Assembly: GCF_900113705.1 (NCBI RefSeq)
Contig: NZ_FOQI01000002.1
Coordinates: 62,001-126,000 of the forward strand
DNA from: Collimonas sp. OK307
Lineage (GTDB): Bacteria; Pseudomonadota; Gammaproteobacteria; Burkholderiales; Burkholderiaceae_D
Reading direction: 5' to 3'
Length of the DNA stretch: 64,000 nucleotides
Every line of letters starts with the position of its first letter. Positions within the stretch are counted from its first letter, which is position 1. Shown here in pieces: positions 7,790-15,738 of this stretch. The translations under genes and the position numbers were made by a program. Under the pieces are notes generated by a model. It worked only from the letters and a program-made list of their open reading frames with translations, had not been told where the DNA came from and did no database searches.

Positions 7790-8056
7790 TAGGGCCTGTT
7801 AACAATTAATTTGGGAGATGCGTTCAAACCAAAACGTGTGCTGGCAAGGCGCGTGGCGCAGCTGGGGCTGGTGCCCCAGCAAGCCATGCAACGCGGCCAG
7901 CGCACGTTTTGGTTTGAACCCTCCGGGAACGGCTGCAGGCGTCACATGCCGTCGTTGCATCTCCTTGCCGTAGCACCGCTACGTCGCGTCGCTGCGCCTA
8001 GGCACGCAACGCCTGCCGCGCGTTCGCACTCCCAAATTAATTGTTAACAGGCCCTA
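7790..8056. repeat. 265-bp MITE-like element with nested inverted repeats
   Basis: Perfect 27-bp terminal inverted repeats at 7791-7817 and 8029-8055 begin AGGGCCTGTTAACAATTAAT. They are flanked by a possible TA target duplication (TA at 7790-7791 and 8055-8056). Inside, a perfect 17-bp inverted repeat (7822-7838 and 7903-7919) encloses an 8-bp hairpin (7861-7880). It encodes no convincing protein. Size, termini and TA flanks fit a non-autonomous IS5/IS630-type miniature element. Confidence 0.75.
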
Positions 8057-8083
8057 TTGCTTATGCCGAGGGTTTACGCCGTG

Positions 8084-8692
8084 TTAATAAGCCACGGTGA
8101 AACGCTGGCGCTGATGCTTAGGCTGTTCGATTTCATCCAGCAGAGCGATCGCATAATCTTCCATCGAAATCTGGCTTTGTCCTTTTTCATCCGTCAGCAG
8201 CTGATCCTTGCCAATCCGGAATTTCCCAGTGCGCTCGCCCGGCGCGAACATGGCCGGCGGCGACAGGAATGTCCAGTCCACAGCGGTTTCCGCCCGCAAA
8301 TCGTCCAGGAATTGTTTGCCCGGCACGGCTTCCACCTTGTACTCGGCAGGAAAATCCGGGCTATCCAGCACAATGACGCCAGGCCCTACTTCCAGACTGG
8401 CGGCGCCGCCGACCACCAGCAGACGCTTGACTCCGGCACTCTTGACCGCTTGCAGCAAAGGCGCCGCTTTCAACACCCGAAACTGCGCCGCGCTGACCAC
8501 AGCGTCATGACCGCGAATCAGGGCTGCCAGTTGCTCGGGCTGAGTGGCGTCGCCTTGATGCAGATCGACGCCGGCTGGCGCGGCCTGCGATGTCGAACGG
8601 GCAATCCCTGTCACGCTATGACCGCGCCGCAATGCTTCGGCGGCAATACGGGAACCTGCGCGGCCGGTAACGCCGATGATGGCAATCTTCAT
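8084..8692 (-). CDS. NAD(P)-binding atypical SDR / NmrA-like oxidoreductase
   Basis: A 202-residue Rossmann-fold protein with the dinucleotide motif IIGVTGRAGSRIA at residues 4-16. The acidic DLHQGDATQPEQL segment is that of atypical SDR (NAD(P)H-binding, YwnB/YesF-like) proteins. No canonical YxxxK active site is seen, as expected for this subgroup, which reduces small electrophiles or senses NAD(P)H. It is transcribed divergently from an HxlR regulator across 100 bp, a common pairing in which the regulator controls the reductase. Confidence 0.88.
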   Translation of the reverse strand: MKIAIIGVTGRAGSRIAAEALRRGHSVTGIARSTSQAAPAGVDLHQGDATQPEQLAALIRGHDAVVSAAQFRVLKAAPLLQAVKSAGVKRLLVVGGAASLEVGPGVIVLDSPDFPAEYKVEAVPGKQFLDDLRAETAVDWTFLSPPAMFAPGERTGKFRIGKDQLLTDEKGQSQISMEDYAIALLDEIEQPKHQRQRFTVAY

Positions 8693-8737
8693 GATGAATT
8701 TCCTTTCAGTGATGGCCAGAGCAAACGGCCGAGGTAG

Positions 8738-8768
8738 TTATTTAAAGTAACTAGTATAATTATTTAAA
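8738..8768. promoter_or_regulatory. Direct repeats TTATTTAAA in the SDR/HxlR intergenic region
   Basis: TTATTTAAA occurs at 8738-8746 and again at 8760-8768, 22 bp apart, which is two helical turns. The first copy also lies within AGTTA-N7-TAACT symmetry. The site is midway between divergent start codons and is a plausible HxlR operator. Evidence is pattern and position only. Confidence 0.5.
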
Positions 8769-8792
8769 ACTTATACGCAAGAAGGCACTTTG

Positions 8793-9218
8793 ATGAACGA
8801 TAGGAACATGCAGGTAACCGCCATCCAGCCGATTTCCGTTGTAACCCGCGGCAAGGGGCGTCCCAGCGCCCGCGAAGACTTACCCTGCCCGATCCGCGAT
8901 GTGCTGGACCGCATCGGCGATGCCTGGAGCGTGCTGGTCATCACCACGCTGGAACCCGGCCCTAGCCGCTTCAACCAGTTGCGGCGTCAGGTTGAAGGTA
9001 TTTCGCAACGCATGCTGACAGTGACTCTGCGCCATCTGGAGCGCGATGGGCTAGTGTCGCGCATCGTGATTCCGAGCACGCCGCCGCAGGTTGAATATGC
9101 CCTGACCGCGACCGGGCGCTCGCTATGCTCACCGCTCAAGGTGCTGGCCGAATGGGCCGGCAGCAATCAATCGGTGATCCGCGGCGCGCGGCGACAGTAC
9201 GATATTGCAGACAACTGA
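8793..9218 (+). CDS. HxlR-family winged-helix regulator
   Basis: A 141-residue DNA-binding protein. CPIRDVLDRIGDAWSVLVI at residues 29-47 is the HxlR hallmark, followed by RFNQLRRQVEGISQRMLTVT (recognition region) and LERDGLVSR (wing). Family members are dimeric redox or electrophile sensors. The conserved Cys in PCPIRDVL is present, so thiol sensing is possible. The start is the ATG at 8793. The divergent SDR gene is the likely target. Confidence 0.9.
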   Translation: MNDRNMQVTAIQPISVVTRGKGRPSAREDLPCPIRDVLDRIGDAWSVLVITTLEPGPSRFNQLRRQVEGISQRMLTVTLRHLERDGLVSRIVIPSTPPQVEYALTATGRSLCSPLKVLAEWAGSNQSVIRGARRQYDIADN

Positions 9219-9261
9219 AGCTTTCCCGAAAACGGCCAACCTTCGGGAAAGACCGCAAAAA

Positions 9262-10506
9262 TCAGCCGATAGCTGCAGCCCGGCGACGGCTGGACGACCA
9301 GTCGGCCAGACCCACTTTATCGCGGATGGCAGCGCATCCCCGCAAGATCTGCTGGATTTCTACCTCGGTCAGGCCGGAGTTGAGCGTCAGCCTGACACAT
9401 GAACGGTTTTTAGGGGTCGCCGGAGCACAAAAAACCGCACCGAAAATACCCTCCTCCTCCAATGCTTTGCGCAAGATCTGCGTCTTCGGCTCCGTTCCGG
9501 CTTCCAGCGCAATGATTTGCTCGGTGCCATCGCTGACGTTGTAGCCCAATGCCCCTAAGCCATCGCGAATGCGCCGTGCATTGCGATGCAGTGCAAGGCG
9601 CCGGCCATCTGCCTTCCGGATGAATTCCAGCGCCGCGTCGAACCAGGCGAGTTCGTGCCGCAGCATGCAGGAACTGAAAATGGCGGGACGAGAGGTGGAC
9701 AAGAAATACCCTTTGAATTTACTCGAACAGGTAATGAATCCGGCGCGCCCGCCAAACGCCTTGGCCAGCGATGCAGTACGAAAATGGACGCGGTCCGACA
9801 AGCCCATCTGCATGACCAGACCGGCGCCTTCCGGTCCATGCGTGCCGAGCGAATGCGACTCGTCCACCACCAGGATGCTGCCGCTGTCTTCGGCGATGGC
9901 CAGTACTTCGAGCAGCGGGCATACGCTGCCGCTAACGCTGTAGACCGAGTCGACCACGATGACGCCGGCGCCGTGCTTGAGGACTTGCCGCCGCAGGTGC
10001 TCAACCTCGTTATGCAAGAATGGCACCGGTCGCGCCTGCGCCGCTTGCACACCTTCCCACAACGAAGCGTGTGCCTGCATGTCCAGATAGACCGGCACGC
10101 CCGGGCCAGCAATGGTTTGCAGCAGGCCGACGTTGGCACTCCAGCCGGATTGCGTGATCAAGCCGTCTTCCGCTCCCATAAAACCTGCCAGCTTTTTTTC
10201 CAGGCGCGGCTGAGTGCTGCCTTCCCGTATGAATACCGTCGACATCAGCAGGTCTGCCTCGCCGCTCATGAGGCACGCTGCCTGGGCGTTGATCAACTGC
10301 GGTTCTGCAGCGATGCACAGATAATCGTTGCTGGATAAATAAATCGCATTCGGCCCGGGCGAACTCCAGTGAAGTAAATGTTCGCCACCCCACAGTTTTT
10401 CCATCCGCTCTATGTAATACTCATCTAGCCGGGTGGATACAAAGGCTGGCAAGCGTTGCTCTGCTGCCAAGACTAACGGTTCGTGGTAGCTTTCTGTTAA
10501 TGGCAT
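9262..10506 (-). CDS. cqsA: CqsA/LqsA-type alpha-hydroxyketone autoinducer synthase
   Basis: A 414-residue PLP enzyme of the alpha-oxoamine synthase family. The PLP-binding aspartate is in VVDESHSLG (Asp215), and Lys249 in TASLAKAFGGRAG forms the Schiff base. Compared with AONS (BioF) it carries a long N-terminus. It sits divergently next to a six-helix sensor kinase and an atypical response regulator, the arrangement of the Lqs and Jqs systems. In those systems the enzyme joins an acyl-CoA to an amino acid or SAM-derived amine to give a CAI-1/LAI-1-like hydroxyketone signal. ATG 10506 has CAGGGAGAA before it; an upstream in-frame start is rejected. BioF itself is excluded by context, since no biotin genes are present. 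Confidence 0.88.
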   Translation of the reverse strand: MPLTESYHEPLVLAAEQRLPAFVSTRLDEYYIERMEKLWGGEHLLHWSSPGPNAIYLSSNDYLCIAAEPQLINAQAACLMSGEADLLMSTVFIREGSTQPRLEKKLAGFMGAEDGLITQSGWSANVGLLQTIAGPGVPVYLDMQAHASLWEGVQAAQARPVPFLHNEVEHLRRQVLKHGAGVIVVDSVYSVSGSVCPLLEVLAIAEDSGSILVVDESHSLGTHGPEGAGLVMQMGLSDRVHFRTASLAKAFGGRAGFITCSSKFKGYFLSTSRPAIFSSCMLRHELAWFDAALEFIRKADGRRLALHRNARRIRDGLGALGYNVSDGTEQIIALEAGTEPKTQILRKALEEEGIFGAVFCAPATPKNRSCVRLTLNSGLTEVEIQQILRGCAAIRDKVGLADWSSSRRRAAAIG

Positions 10507-10595
10507 GGTTTTCTCCCTGTGCTTTAGTATGAAATACCAAACAGAGCCGCCATGTCCCTGTCTGGAACGTGGAATCAGTTTATGCAGTCGGCGTT

Positions 10596-10616
10596 GAAGA
10601 TCTGCGGCTGATCTTC
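10596..10616. promoter_or_regulatory. Inverted repeat between autoinducer synthase and sensor kinase
   Basis: GAAGATC-N7-GATCTTC is a perfect 7-bp inverted repeat in the 161-bp divergent intergenic region. It is about 50 bp from the kinase start and 90 bp from the synthase start. It is a candidate binding site for the LuxR-type regulator or another controller of the quorum locus. Confidence 0.5.
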
Positions 10617-10667
10617 GCCTCATAATATTGTTATATGAAAATCCGATAGGCCAAATATTTGATTCCC

Positions 10668-11987
10668 ATGACTGAAAACAACAGCAGTTGGAAAAACCCG
10701 CCCTGGCGCGCTTGGGAGCGTGCGGCTAACCGCTGGTGGCAAAGTATCAACACCCAATTCAACGACATGACCAATCGCGTGGCTTTCCTTGCGTGGGTTG
10801 CTGTGTTTGGCATGCCGTTGTTTTACGTTGTCTGGACCTACTGGTTTCCGCAGCCGTATGAAAGCCTTAGTCTGCGCCTGTTTTGCGTTGTCCTCTGCAC
10901 GCCGATTATTTTTACGCGCCATCTGCCCTACCGAAAGTGGCTGGCAGCTTATTTTTTTGTTTGCCTGACTTACGGACTGCCGTTCTTTTTCACTTTCATG
11001 TTCCTCATGAATGACGGTTCATCGGTCTGGGCCCAGTCATTGCTGATCGCTCTGATTCTTCTGTTTCACTTCGACACTACCCTGGCTTTGCTAGCCTATG
11101 TCATAGGAACCGCGCTGGCTTATCTGGCTTATGATGCGGTCCACGGCAGACTCATGCCGTTGAACTATCAGGTGCTGGAGCAATTGCCGATCCAGCTATT
11201 TGCTATCTTTACCGTATCGCTGGCCAAGGTCGGCAGAAAAGTCCTGGCGCAGGAAAAATTGGCCGGCATGGCCACCGCGTTATCGACTGTGTCGCACGAA
11301 CTGCGCACTCCCTTGCGTAGCATCAACGCCAATGCGCGTGGCTTGAATCGTCTGTTGCAAGAAAGTACAGACCGCACATCGCCCAACCAGATCCCGATGG
11401 AAAAAGCGCTGGCGCGGATCGAACTCGAAGTCCGGCACATGAACAACGTGATCGACCTGTTCCTGTTGAGTGCCTCCACCGGCAGGGAGAACCTGATACC
11501 GAAAGACATCGTGTCGATGGCGGCGGTAGTAGAACTGATGATGCAACGCTACCCGTTCGTCAACCAGGAACAACGCGATCTCGTCGCCATCACGGTCCGC
11601 TCCGATTTTCGTTTGCTGGGGCAAGGCGAGTTGTGCTCGATGGTCCTGATCAATTTGCTGCGCAATGCGCTCACCTCGATCCAACGCGTCGGTAAAGGCC
11701 GCGTACGGATCGTGCTGGACGGCGCCCGAGCCCGGCCCAGGTTGTTGTTCATCGATACCGGCTGCGGCATCGAGGCAGGCCGCGCATCACAGATTTTCGA
11801 GCGCTTTTACGCTTACCCGGAATCCAGCGGCACCGGCATCGGACTGGCTTTTTGCAAAGACGTGCTAGAGGCCTGGGGCGCCAATATCCGCGTGGTTTCA
11901 CGGCCGCTTGGCTACACTATTTTTGTGCTGGATTTTCCGCCTATAGTGCAACAAAAAGCAGCAGACATGCGCTCTCTGTTAAATTAA
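10668..11987 (+). CDS. LqsS/JqsS-like quorum-sensing sensor histidine kinase
   Basis: A 439-residue membrane kinase. Residues about 38-185 hold six hydrophobic segments without an obvious periplasmic domain, as in CqsS/LqsS receptors. The H-box STVSHELRTPLRSI places the phospho-His at residue 210. The ATPase part shows LINLLRNALTS (N box), DTGCGIE (G1) and SGTGIGLAFCK (G2). No fused receiver follows, unlike Vibrio CqsS, so the separate regulator downstream probably takes the phosphate. It most likely detects the hydroxyketone made by the divergent synthase. The start is ATG 10668 with a weak ribosome site. Confidence 0.88.
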   Translation: MTENNSSWKNPPWRAWERAANRWWQSINTQFNDMTNRVAFLAWVAVFGMPLFYVVWTYWFPQPYESLSLRLFCVVLCTPIIFTRHLPYRKWLAAYFFVCLTYGLPFFFTFMFLMNDGSSVWAQSLLIALILLFHFDTTLALLAYVIGTALAYLAYDAVHGRLMPLNYQVLEQLPIQLFAIFTVSLAKVGRKVLAQEKLAGMATALSTVSHELRTPLRSINANARGLNRLLQESTDRTSPNQIPMEKALARIELEVRHMNNVIDLFLLSASTGRENLIPKDIVSMAAVVELMMQRYPFVNQEQRDLVAITVRSDFRLLGQGELCSMVLINLLRNALTSIQRVGKGRVRIVLDGARARPRLLFIDTGCGIEAGRASQIFERFYAYPESSGTGIGLAFCKDVLEAWGANIRVVSRPLGYTIFVLDFPPIVQQKAADMRSLLN

Positions 11988-12052
11988 CACTCTTTCTGTG
12001 TCTTTCTATACTGAGCGCTTTACACCGCTCCTTGCGCCTGCAGCGTCTCAAT

Positions 12053-13066
12053 ATGAATATTTCATTACCTGTTTATCAACATCCGACCCTGACTATCCTG
12101 ATCGACGATAGCCAGAGTTTTCTGGACAGCCTGGCTTTCCAGCTACCGCCGAACATGGTGCGTAAAGTGTTTCACGATACACAGCTGGCCCTCGAGTGGC
12201 TGCGCGACGCCTATCGGCATTCGCCCAGCAAGAGCCAGTCGATCCGGGTCAACTATGATGAACAGTCATTCTCGTTCGACCGACGCACCGTGGCAGTCGA
12301 TATCGATCAGATTTACCGGCAATCCATGAACCGCCGACGTTTCTTGTTGCCGTCAGTGCTGGTAATCGACTATGCGATGCCGCAAATGAACGGCCTGGCA
12401 TTTTGCGAGGCGGTGCGCGACCTGCCCTGCAAAAAAATCCTGTTCACCGGCCAGGCCGACGAAAAGATCGCCATCGATGCCTTCAATCGCGGCCTGATCG
12501 ATCGTTTCATTAAAAAGAGCGACCACGACGCGCTGGATCATCTGGAGTTGGAGATTCATAGTCTCCAGAAGGAATTCTTCCACACCCGGTCACTGACCTT
12601 GAAAGATCTGCTGTCACGTCATTCATATACCTTCCTGTCGGATCCGGCGATGGCGGCGTTGGCCGAACAGTTATGCAAACGGCATGGCTTTGTCGAGTAC
12701 TACCTGTTCCCTAACCCGACCGGCATCCTGTTCTTCGATATGCAGGGCAAGGCGACGCTGATGGTAGTGGAAACCGAAGCCAGCCTGATGTCGCAGCTGG
12801 AGGTTGCGCAGGATTACGCAGCGCCGCTGGAATTGCTGACTGGTTTGCGCGAAATGCGCCTGGTGCCGTTCTTTTCCGACAGCGACGGCATGTATACCGA
12901 CGCCATACGCCACGATTGGCTATCATACTGTCTGCCGGCCCAGATTTGTTTCGGGACCCAAGAATATTACTGGGCCCTGTTCGATTTTCCTAAACATTAT
13001 TCACGTGAACCTTTTTATTCATTGGCAGATTTTTTACGCGACCAATCTGCTGATATAAAATCATAG
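12053..13066 (+). CDS. LqsR/JqsR-like atypical response regulator
   Basis: A 337-residue protein whose first 160 residues form a receiver. The acidic pair is Asp18-Asp19 (LIDDSQ), the phospho-acceptor Asp106 (VIDYAMPQMNG), Thr132 (LFTGQAD) and Lys154/155 (FIKK). About 45 extra residues (roughly 52-98) sit between the second and third beta strands. The C-terminal 170 residues have no helix-turn-helix and no family I recognise. LqsR of Legionella is likewise a regulator with a non-DNA-binding output. It lies 65 bp after the kinase and 16 bp before a LuxR gene, which could supply the DNA-binding step. Confidence 0.85.
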   Translation: MNISLPVYQHPTLTILIDDSQSFLDSLAFQLPPNMVRKVFHDTQLALEWLRDAYRHSPSKSQSIRVNYDEQSFSFDRRTVAVDIDQIYRQSMNRRRFLLPSVLVIDYAMPQMNGLAFCEAVRDLPCKKILFTGQADEKIAIDAFNRGLIDRFIKKSDHDALDHLELEIHSLQKEFFHTRSLTLKDLLSRHSYTFLSDPAMAALAEQLCKRHGFVEYYLFPNPTGILFFDMQGKATLMVVETEASLMSQLEVAQDYAAPLELLTGLREMRLVPFFSDSDGMYTDAIRHDWLSYCLPAQICFGTQEYYWALFDFPKHYSREPFYSLADFLRDQSADIKS

Positions 13067-13082
13067 AGCTCGAAAACAATCC

Positions 13083-13820
13083 ATGTTGCGAAGCGAAACC
13101 GCTCCCCGAATATCCGCTCCCGAGCTGCTGCAAATAGTGCAGGCATCCGATTGGGACCAGCTGCGCGCATGCGTGCAGCGCCAGCTGGCGCAACTCGGGA
13201 TGTGCGACTTCATGTTGCAGACGGAAATCGCGAGTGCCAACGGCGCTTCACAGATGCAACTGTTCAGCAGTTTGCCCGATGCCGTGTTGCAGCAGTTCAA
13301 CCTGCCGGCCGAGGACACCACGGATCCGGTCCGGCAGCATCTTGCGCGCTCCTCCTTGCCGCTGCACTGGCAGGTCGAACAATTGTGCTTGCTGCATACC
13401 GGCCAGATCTACCCTTTGTTGAAGACCATGGGTGTGACACAGGGCATGAGCCTGGCAGTTCACAGCAAACATGCGATAAGCCGCCTCGACTTCTATAGCA
13501 ATACGGTGCGCCAGGAAGCGCCGTCGACCAGCGTCCAGGCGGATGCCTTGCTGCTCGGCGTGTATTTGCAGGAAGCGGCTGAATTCTTGTGGCGCAAGGC
13601 GGCGCCGGATCAGGGACCGGTGCTTTCAACGCGCGAACTCGAGTGCCTGCGCTGGAGTGCAGACGGCAAAACCAGCTCCGAAATCGGGCTGATCCTGGGC
13701 ATATCCCAGCGTACGGTGTATTTCCACATGAAGAATGTGGCGATGAAACTGGGTGTCTACAGCACCCGCCATGCCATTAGCAGAGCGGTCATGATGGGTA
13801 TCATCAAACCCGATGCCTGA
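13083..13820 (+). CDS. LuxR-family regulator (autoinducer-binding-like domain plus LuxR HTH), LuxR solo
   Basis: A 245-residue protein. Residues about 10-165 resemble an autoinducer-binding domain. Residues 178-240 are a LuxR HTH: LSTRELECLRWSADGKTSSE, then LGISQRTVYFHMKNVAMKLG. No LuxI-type synthase is in the window, so it is a solo. It starts 16 bp after the LqsR-like gene and so is probably co-transcribed with the kinase and response regulator. Whether it binds a homoserine lactone, a hydroxyketone or nothing cannot be told. Conserved AHL-pocket residues could not be confidently aligned by eye. Confidence 0.87.
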   Translation: MLRSETAPRISAPELLQIVQASDWDQLRACVQRQLAQLGMCDFMLQTEIASANGASQMQLFSSLPDAVLQQFNLPAEDTTDPVRQHLARSSLPLHWQVEQLCLLHTGQIYPLLKTMGVTQGMSLAVHSKHAISRLDFYSNTVRQEAPSTSVQADALLLGVYLQEAAEFLWRKAAPDQGPVLSTRELECLRWSADGKTSSEIGLILGISQRTVYFHMKNVAMKLGVYSTRHAISRAVMMGIIKPDA

Positions 13821-14075
13821 TGCCTCGGCTAAGCTGCGGTTGTCGCTGACTACCCAACTGACTTTTTGCCGCTGATTGCCCCGGGATCTGTAGGTTTCTG
13901 TCAGCGTCGCAGGACAACTGACCGGCGTCTTTTCCCTGTCTTTTGCACTCTGTGCAGCGCTCTTGCTGTCGCTCACCGCACGTTTTGAGCGACGCACCTT
14001 ATCATTCGCGGGAATGACGGATTTTTGGAGGTCGCCATAAGTCGCTGCTACTCTGCTGCGATCGGAAAAATTTCA

Positions 14076-14330
14076 CTAAGGTGCCATGCCGTAGCAAGAT
14101 GAGAGCGCCGCCACCAGTTCGGATTGATAGCTGACGTCGCGCGTCAATTGCTGTGTCGCGATACCGTAGTCCGCCGCATGCGCCGCGACACATGCATCCT
14201 GGTTTGCGGGCGGGCTTTGTGCGGCGTAGATGTACACACCGATTCCAAGCGCCACGGCTGCAACGGCAAACACGATCAGTACCGCGCGGTGTCCTGTGGT
14301 TTTCTGCAAATCCTGTGAAGTTGCTGACAT
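14076..14330 (-). CDS. Small single-pass membrane protein, function unknown
   Basis: An 84-residue protein with one membrane helix (AVLIVFAVAAVALGIGVYIY, about residues 16-35). A short polar C-terminal domain with two cysteines (DACVAAH, SSCYG) is probably periplasmic. ATG 14330 has AAGGAAT before it; a GTG at 14345 is a less likely start. It lies downstream of a MarR gene on the same strand and has its own copy of the same operator-like sequence, so it appears to belong to that regulon. I do not recognise the family. Confidence 0.6.
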   Translation of the reverse strand: MSATSQDLQKTTGHRAVLIVFAVAAVALGIGVYIYAAQSPPANQDACVAAHAADYGIATQQLTRDVSYQSELVAALSSCYGMAP

Positions 14331-14352
14331 AGGGATTCCTTGCACAAAGAAG

Positions 14353-14368
14353 TTAGCTAAACAACTAA
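14353..14368. promoter_or_regulatory. MarR-type operator upstream of the small membrane protein
   Basis: TTAGCTAAACAACTAA is an imperfect dyad 22 bp before the start codon at 14330. Nearly the same sequence occurs upstream of the marR-type gene at 14876-14890. Two copies next to one MarR gene make a shared operator likely. Confidence 0.6.
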
Positions 14369-14435
14369 ATTGGTAAAATTAAAGCAAGCCAGGCACTCAG
14401 TTCCGCGCCCGCCTTGCCGATTTATTGCATCGCAG

Positions 14436-14852
14436 TTAGCCGATGCTTTCCCTGACATCGCGCAGGGCGCTGATCGATTCATCGAAGTGGTCGCCACCGA
14501 TCTGCCCGCGCAAGCGCCGGTCCAGTTCGGCACTGACGGCGTTGATCGGTCCATCCAGTTTCAGCGCCGCCGCCGTCGGGAAGATATTCCATTCACGGCC
14601 GTCCGCAGCAGAGGGCCGGCGTTCGATCAGTTTTTTAGTATCCAGTGCATCCAGCAGGCGCGTAGCAGTTGGCCGCGCGATACCGAAGATGGCCGCCAGT
14701 TCGCTGTTGAGCAGGCCGGGTTGCCTTAGCACTGCGCGCAAAACGAAGCCCTGCGGCGCCGTCAGGTCAAACGGCTGGTACGCGGCATTCCACTCGCGCT
14801 CCACAATACGCGCCAGTGCGGTGGTGTTGAAGTAAAGGCAGTGATCGAACAT
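14436..14852 (-). CDS. MarR-family winged-helix regulator
   Basis: A 138-residue protein with the MarR core: LTAPQGFVLRAVLRQPGLLN, LAAIFGIARPTATRLLDAL (recognition helix) and LIERRPSAADGREWNIF (wing). MarR proteins are dimeric repressors released by phenolics, antibiotics or oxidants. An operator-like dyad lies 23 bp before its start and a second copy precedes the downstream membrane protein gene, suggesting autoregulation and control of that gene. The divergent TetR unit begins about 165 bp away. Confidence 0.88.
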   Translation of the reverse strand: MFDHCLYFNTTALARIVEREWNAAYQPFDLTAPQGFVLRAVLRQPGLLNSELAAIFGIARPTATRLLDALDTKKLIERRPSAADGREWNIFPTAAALKLDGPINAVSAELDRRLRGQIGGDHFDESISALRDVRESIG

Positions 14853-14875
14853 GGTTTTATTTTATGCAAATATAA

Positions 14876-14890
14876 TTAGCTAGGCAACTA
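14876..14890. promoter_or_regulatory. MarR-type operator upstream of the marR gene
   Basis: TTAGCTAGGCAACTA repeats the site at 14353 with two changed bases. It is placed where it would overlap the promoter of the MarR gene. Confidence 0.6.
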
Positions 14891-15016
14891 TTATTGCATG
14901 AACGTCGGCTGCGAGATACGAATCGGTGAATTTGCGCGCCCGGTCCTTGCTGTTTTACTATTCGGCTACTACATTGATAACAACGAACATTCGGTACAAC
15001 CATCCGGAACAAAATC

Positions 15017-15589
15017 ATGCCCGCAGCCACCCTTACCAGAGACGAAGTCGTCGAACGCATCCTGGCCGCCTTTCGCCGTTATGGCTACGAGGGCAGTAGC
15101 CTGTCGCGCTTGTCGAAAGCCACCGGCCTGGGCCGTTCCAGTCTCTATCATTATTTCCCAAACGGCAAGGAAGATATGGCGAGCGCCGCGATGGGCGCGG
15201 TCGGGACCTGGTTTACACATCATGTGCTATCGACACTGAACAGCCACGAGACCTCTGCCATCCGTTTGCAGCGTTTCGCCGGCAAGTTGACGGAGTATTA
15301 CGCTAACGGCATGGCGCCATGCCTGATGGATGTGTTCACTATCGGCGAGGCCGGTTCTCTGTTCCAGCAACACCTGGGCGGCCGCATGCGGGCGCTGATG
15401 GCCTTGCTGGCGGCGGTAGCTGAAGAGGCTGGCATCGATAAGATAGAGGCTGCTGTGAGGGCGGAGAATGCCGTGGTGGCGATCCAGGGATCGCTGATCG
15501 TGTCGCGCGCTCTGGATAGCAACGGCCCATTCTTGCGGATGATAGAAAACTTCCCGGCCATCCTGCTGGGCTCTCAGGCAGCCGAGTAA
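15017..15589 (+). CDS. TetR/AcrR-family regulator
   Basis: A 190-residue protein. Residues 8-50 form the TetR HTH: VVERILAAFRRYGYEGSSLS, LSKATGLGRSSLYHYFPNGK. The ligand-binding part resembles the LmrA/YxaF subgroup. A GTACCG/CGGTAC palindrome lies on the promoter of the downstream GST gene, and a CGGTAC half-site lies just before this gene (about 14991-14996), so it probably represses both. The inducer is unknown, but the GST target suggests an electrophile. Confidence 0.9.
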   Translation: MPAATLTRDEVVERILAAFRRYGYEGSSLSRLSKATGLGRSSLYHYFPNGKEDMASAAMGAVGTWFTHHVLSTLNSHETSAIRLQRFAGKLTEYYANGMAPCLMDVFTIGEAGSLFQQHLGGRMRALMALLAAVAEEAGIDKIEAAVRAENAVVAIQGSLIVSRALDSNGPFLRMIENFPAILLGSQAAE

Positions 15590-15613
15590 TTGTTCTGAGT
15601 TTCCTGGTTTTAC

Positions 15614-15658
15614 TTGACAGGGTAACTTTGCTTTTGTATTGTACCGATTGTTCGGTAC
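15614..15658 (+). promoter_or_regulatory. Promoter and TetR-type operator of the GST unit
   Basis: TTGACA at 15614-15619 and TATTGT at 15637-15642 are separated by exactly 17 bp. The perfect inverted repeat GTACCG-N6-CGGTAC at 15641-15658 overlaps the -10 element. This is a clear repressor-blocked sigma70 promoter, and the TetR gene just upstream is the natural candidate for the repressor. Confidence 0.75.
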
Positions 15659-15738
15659 AGAAATAGTCAATTTCCTCATGCATCGTTTGCGGTGCATCTT
15701 ATTCAAGCCATAGGTTCACGCCAACCAGGAGATCCACC

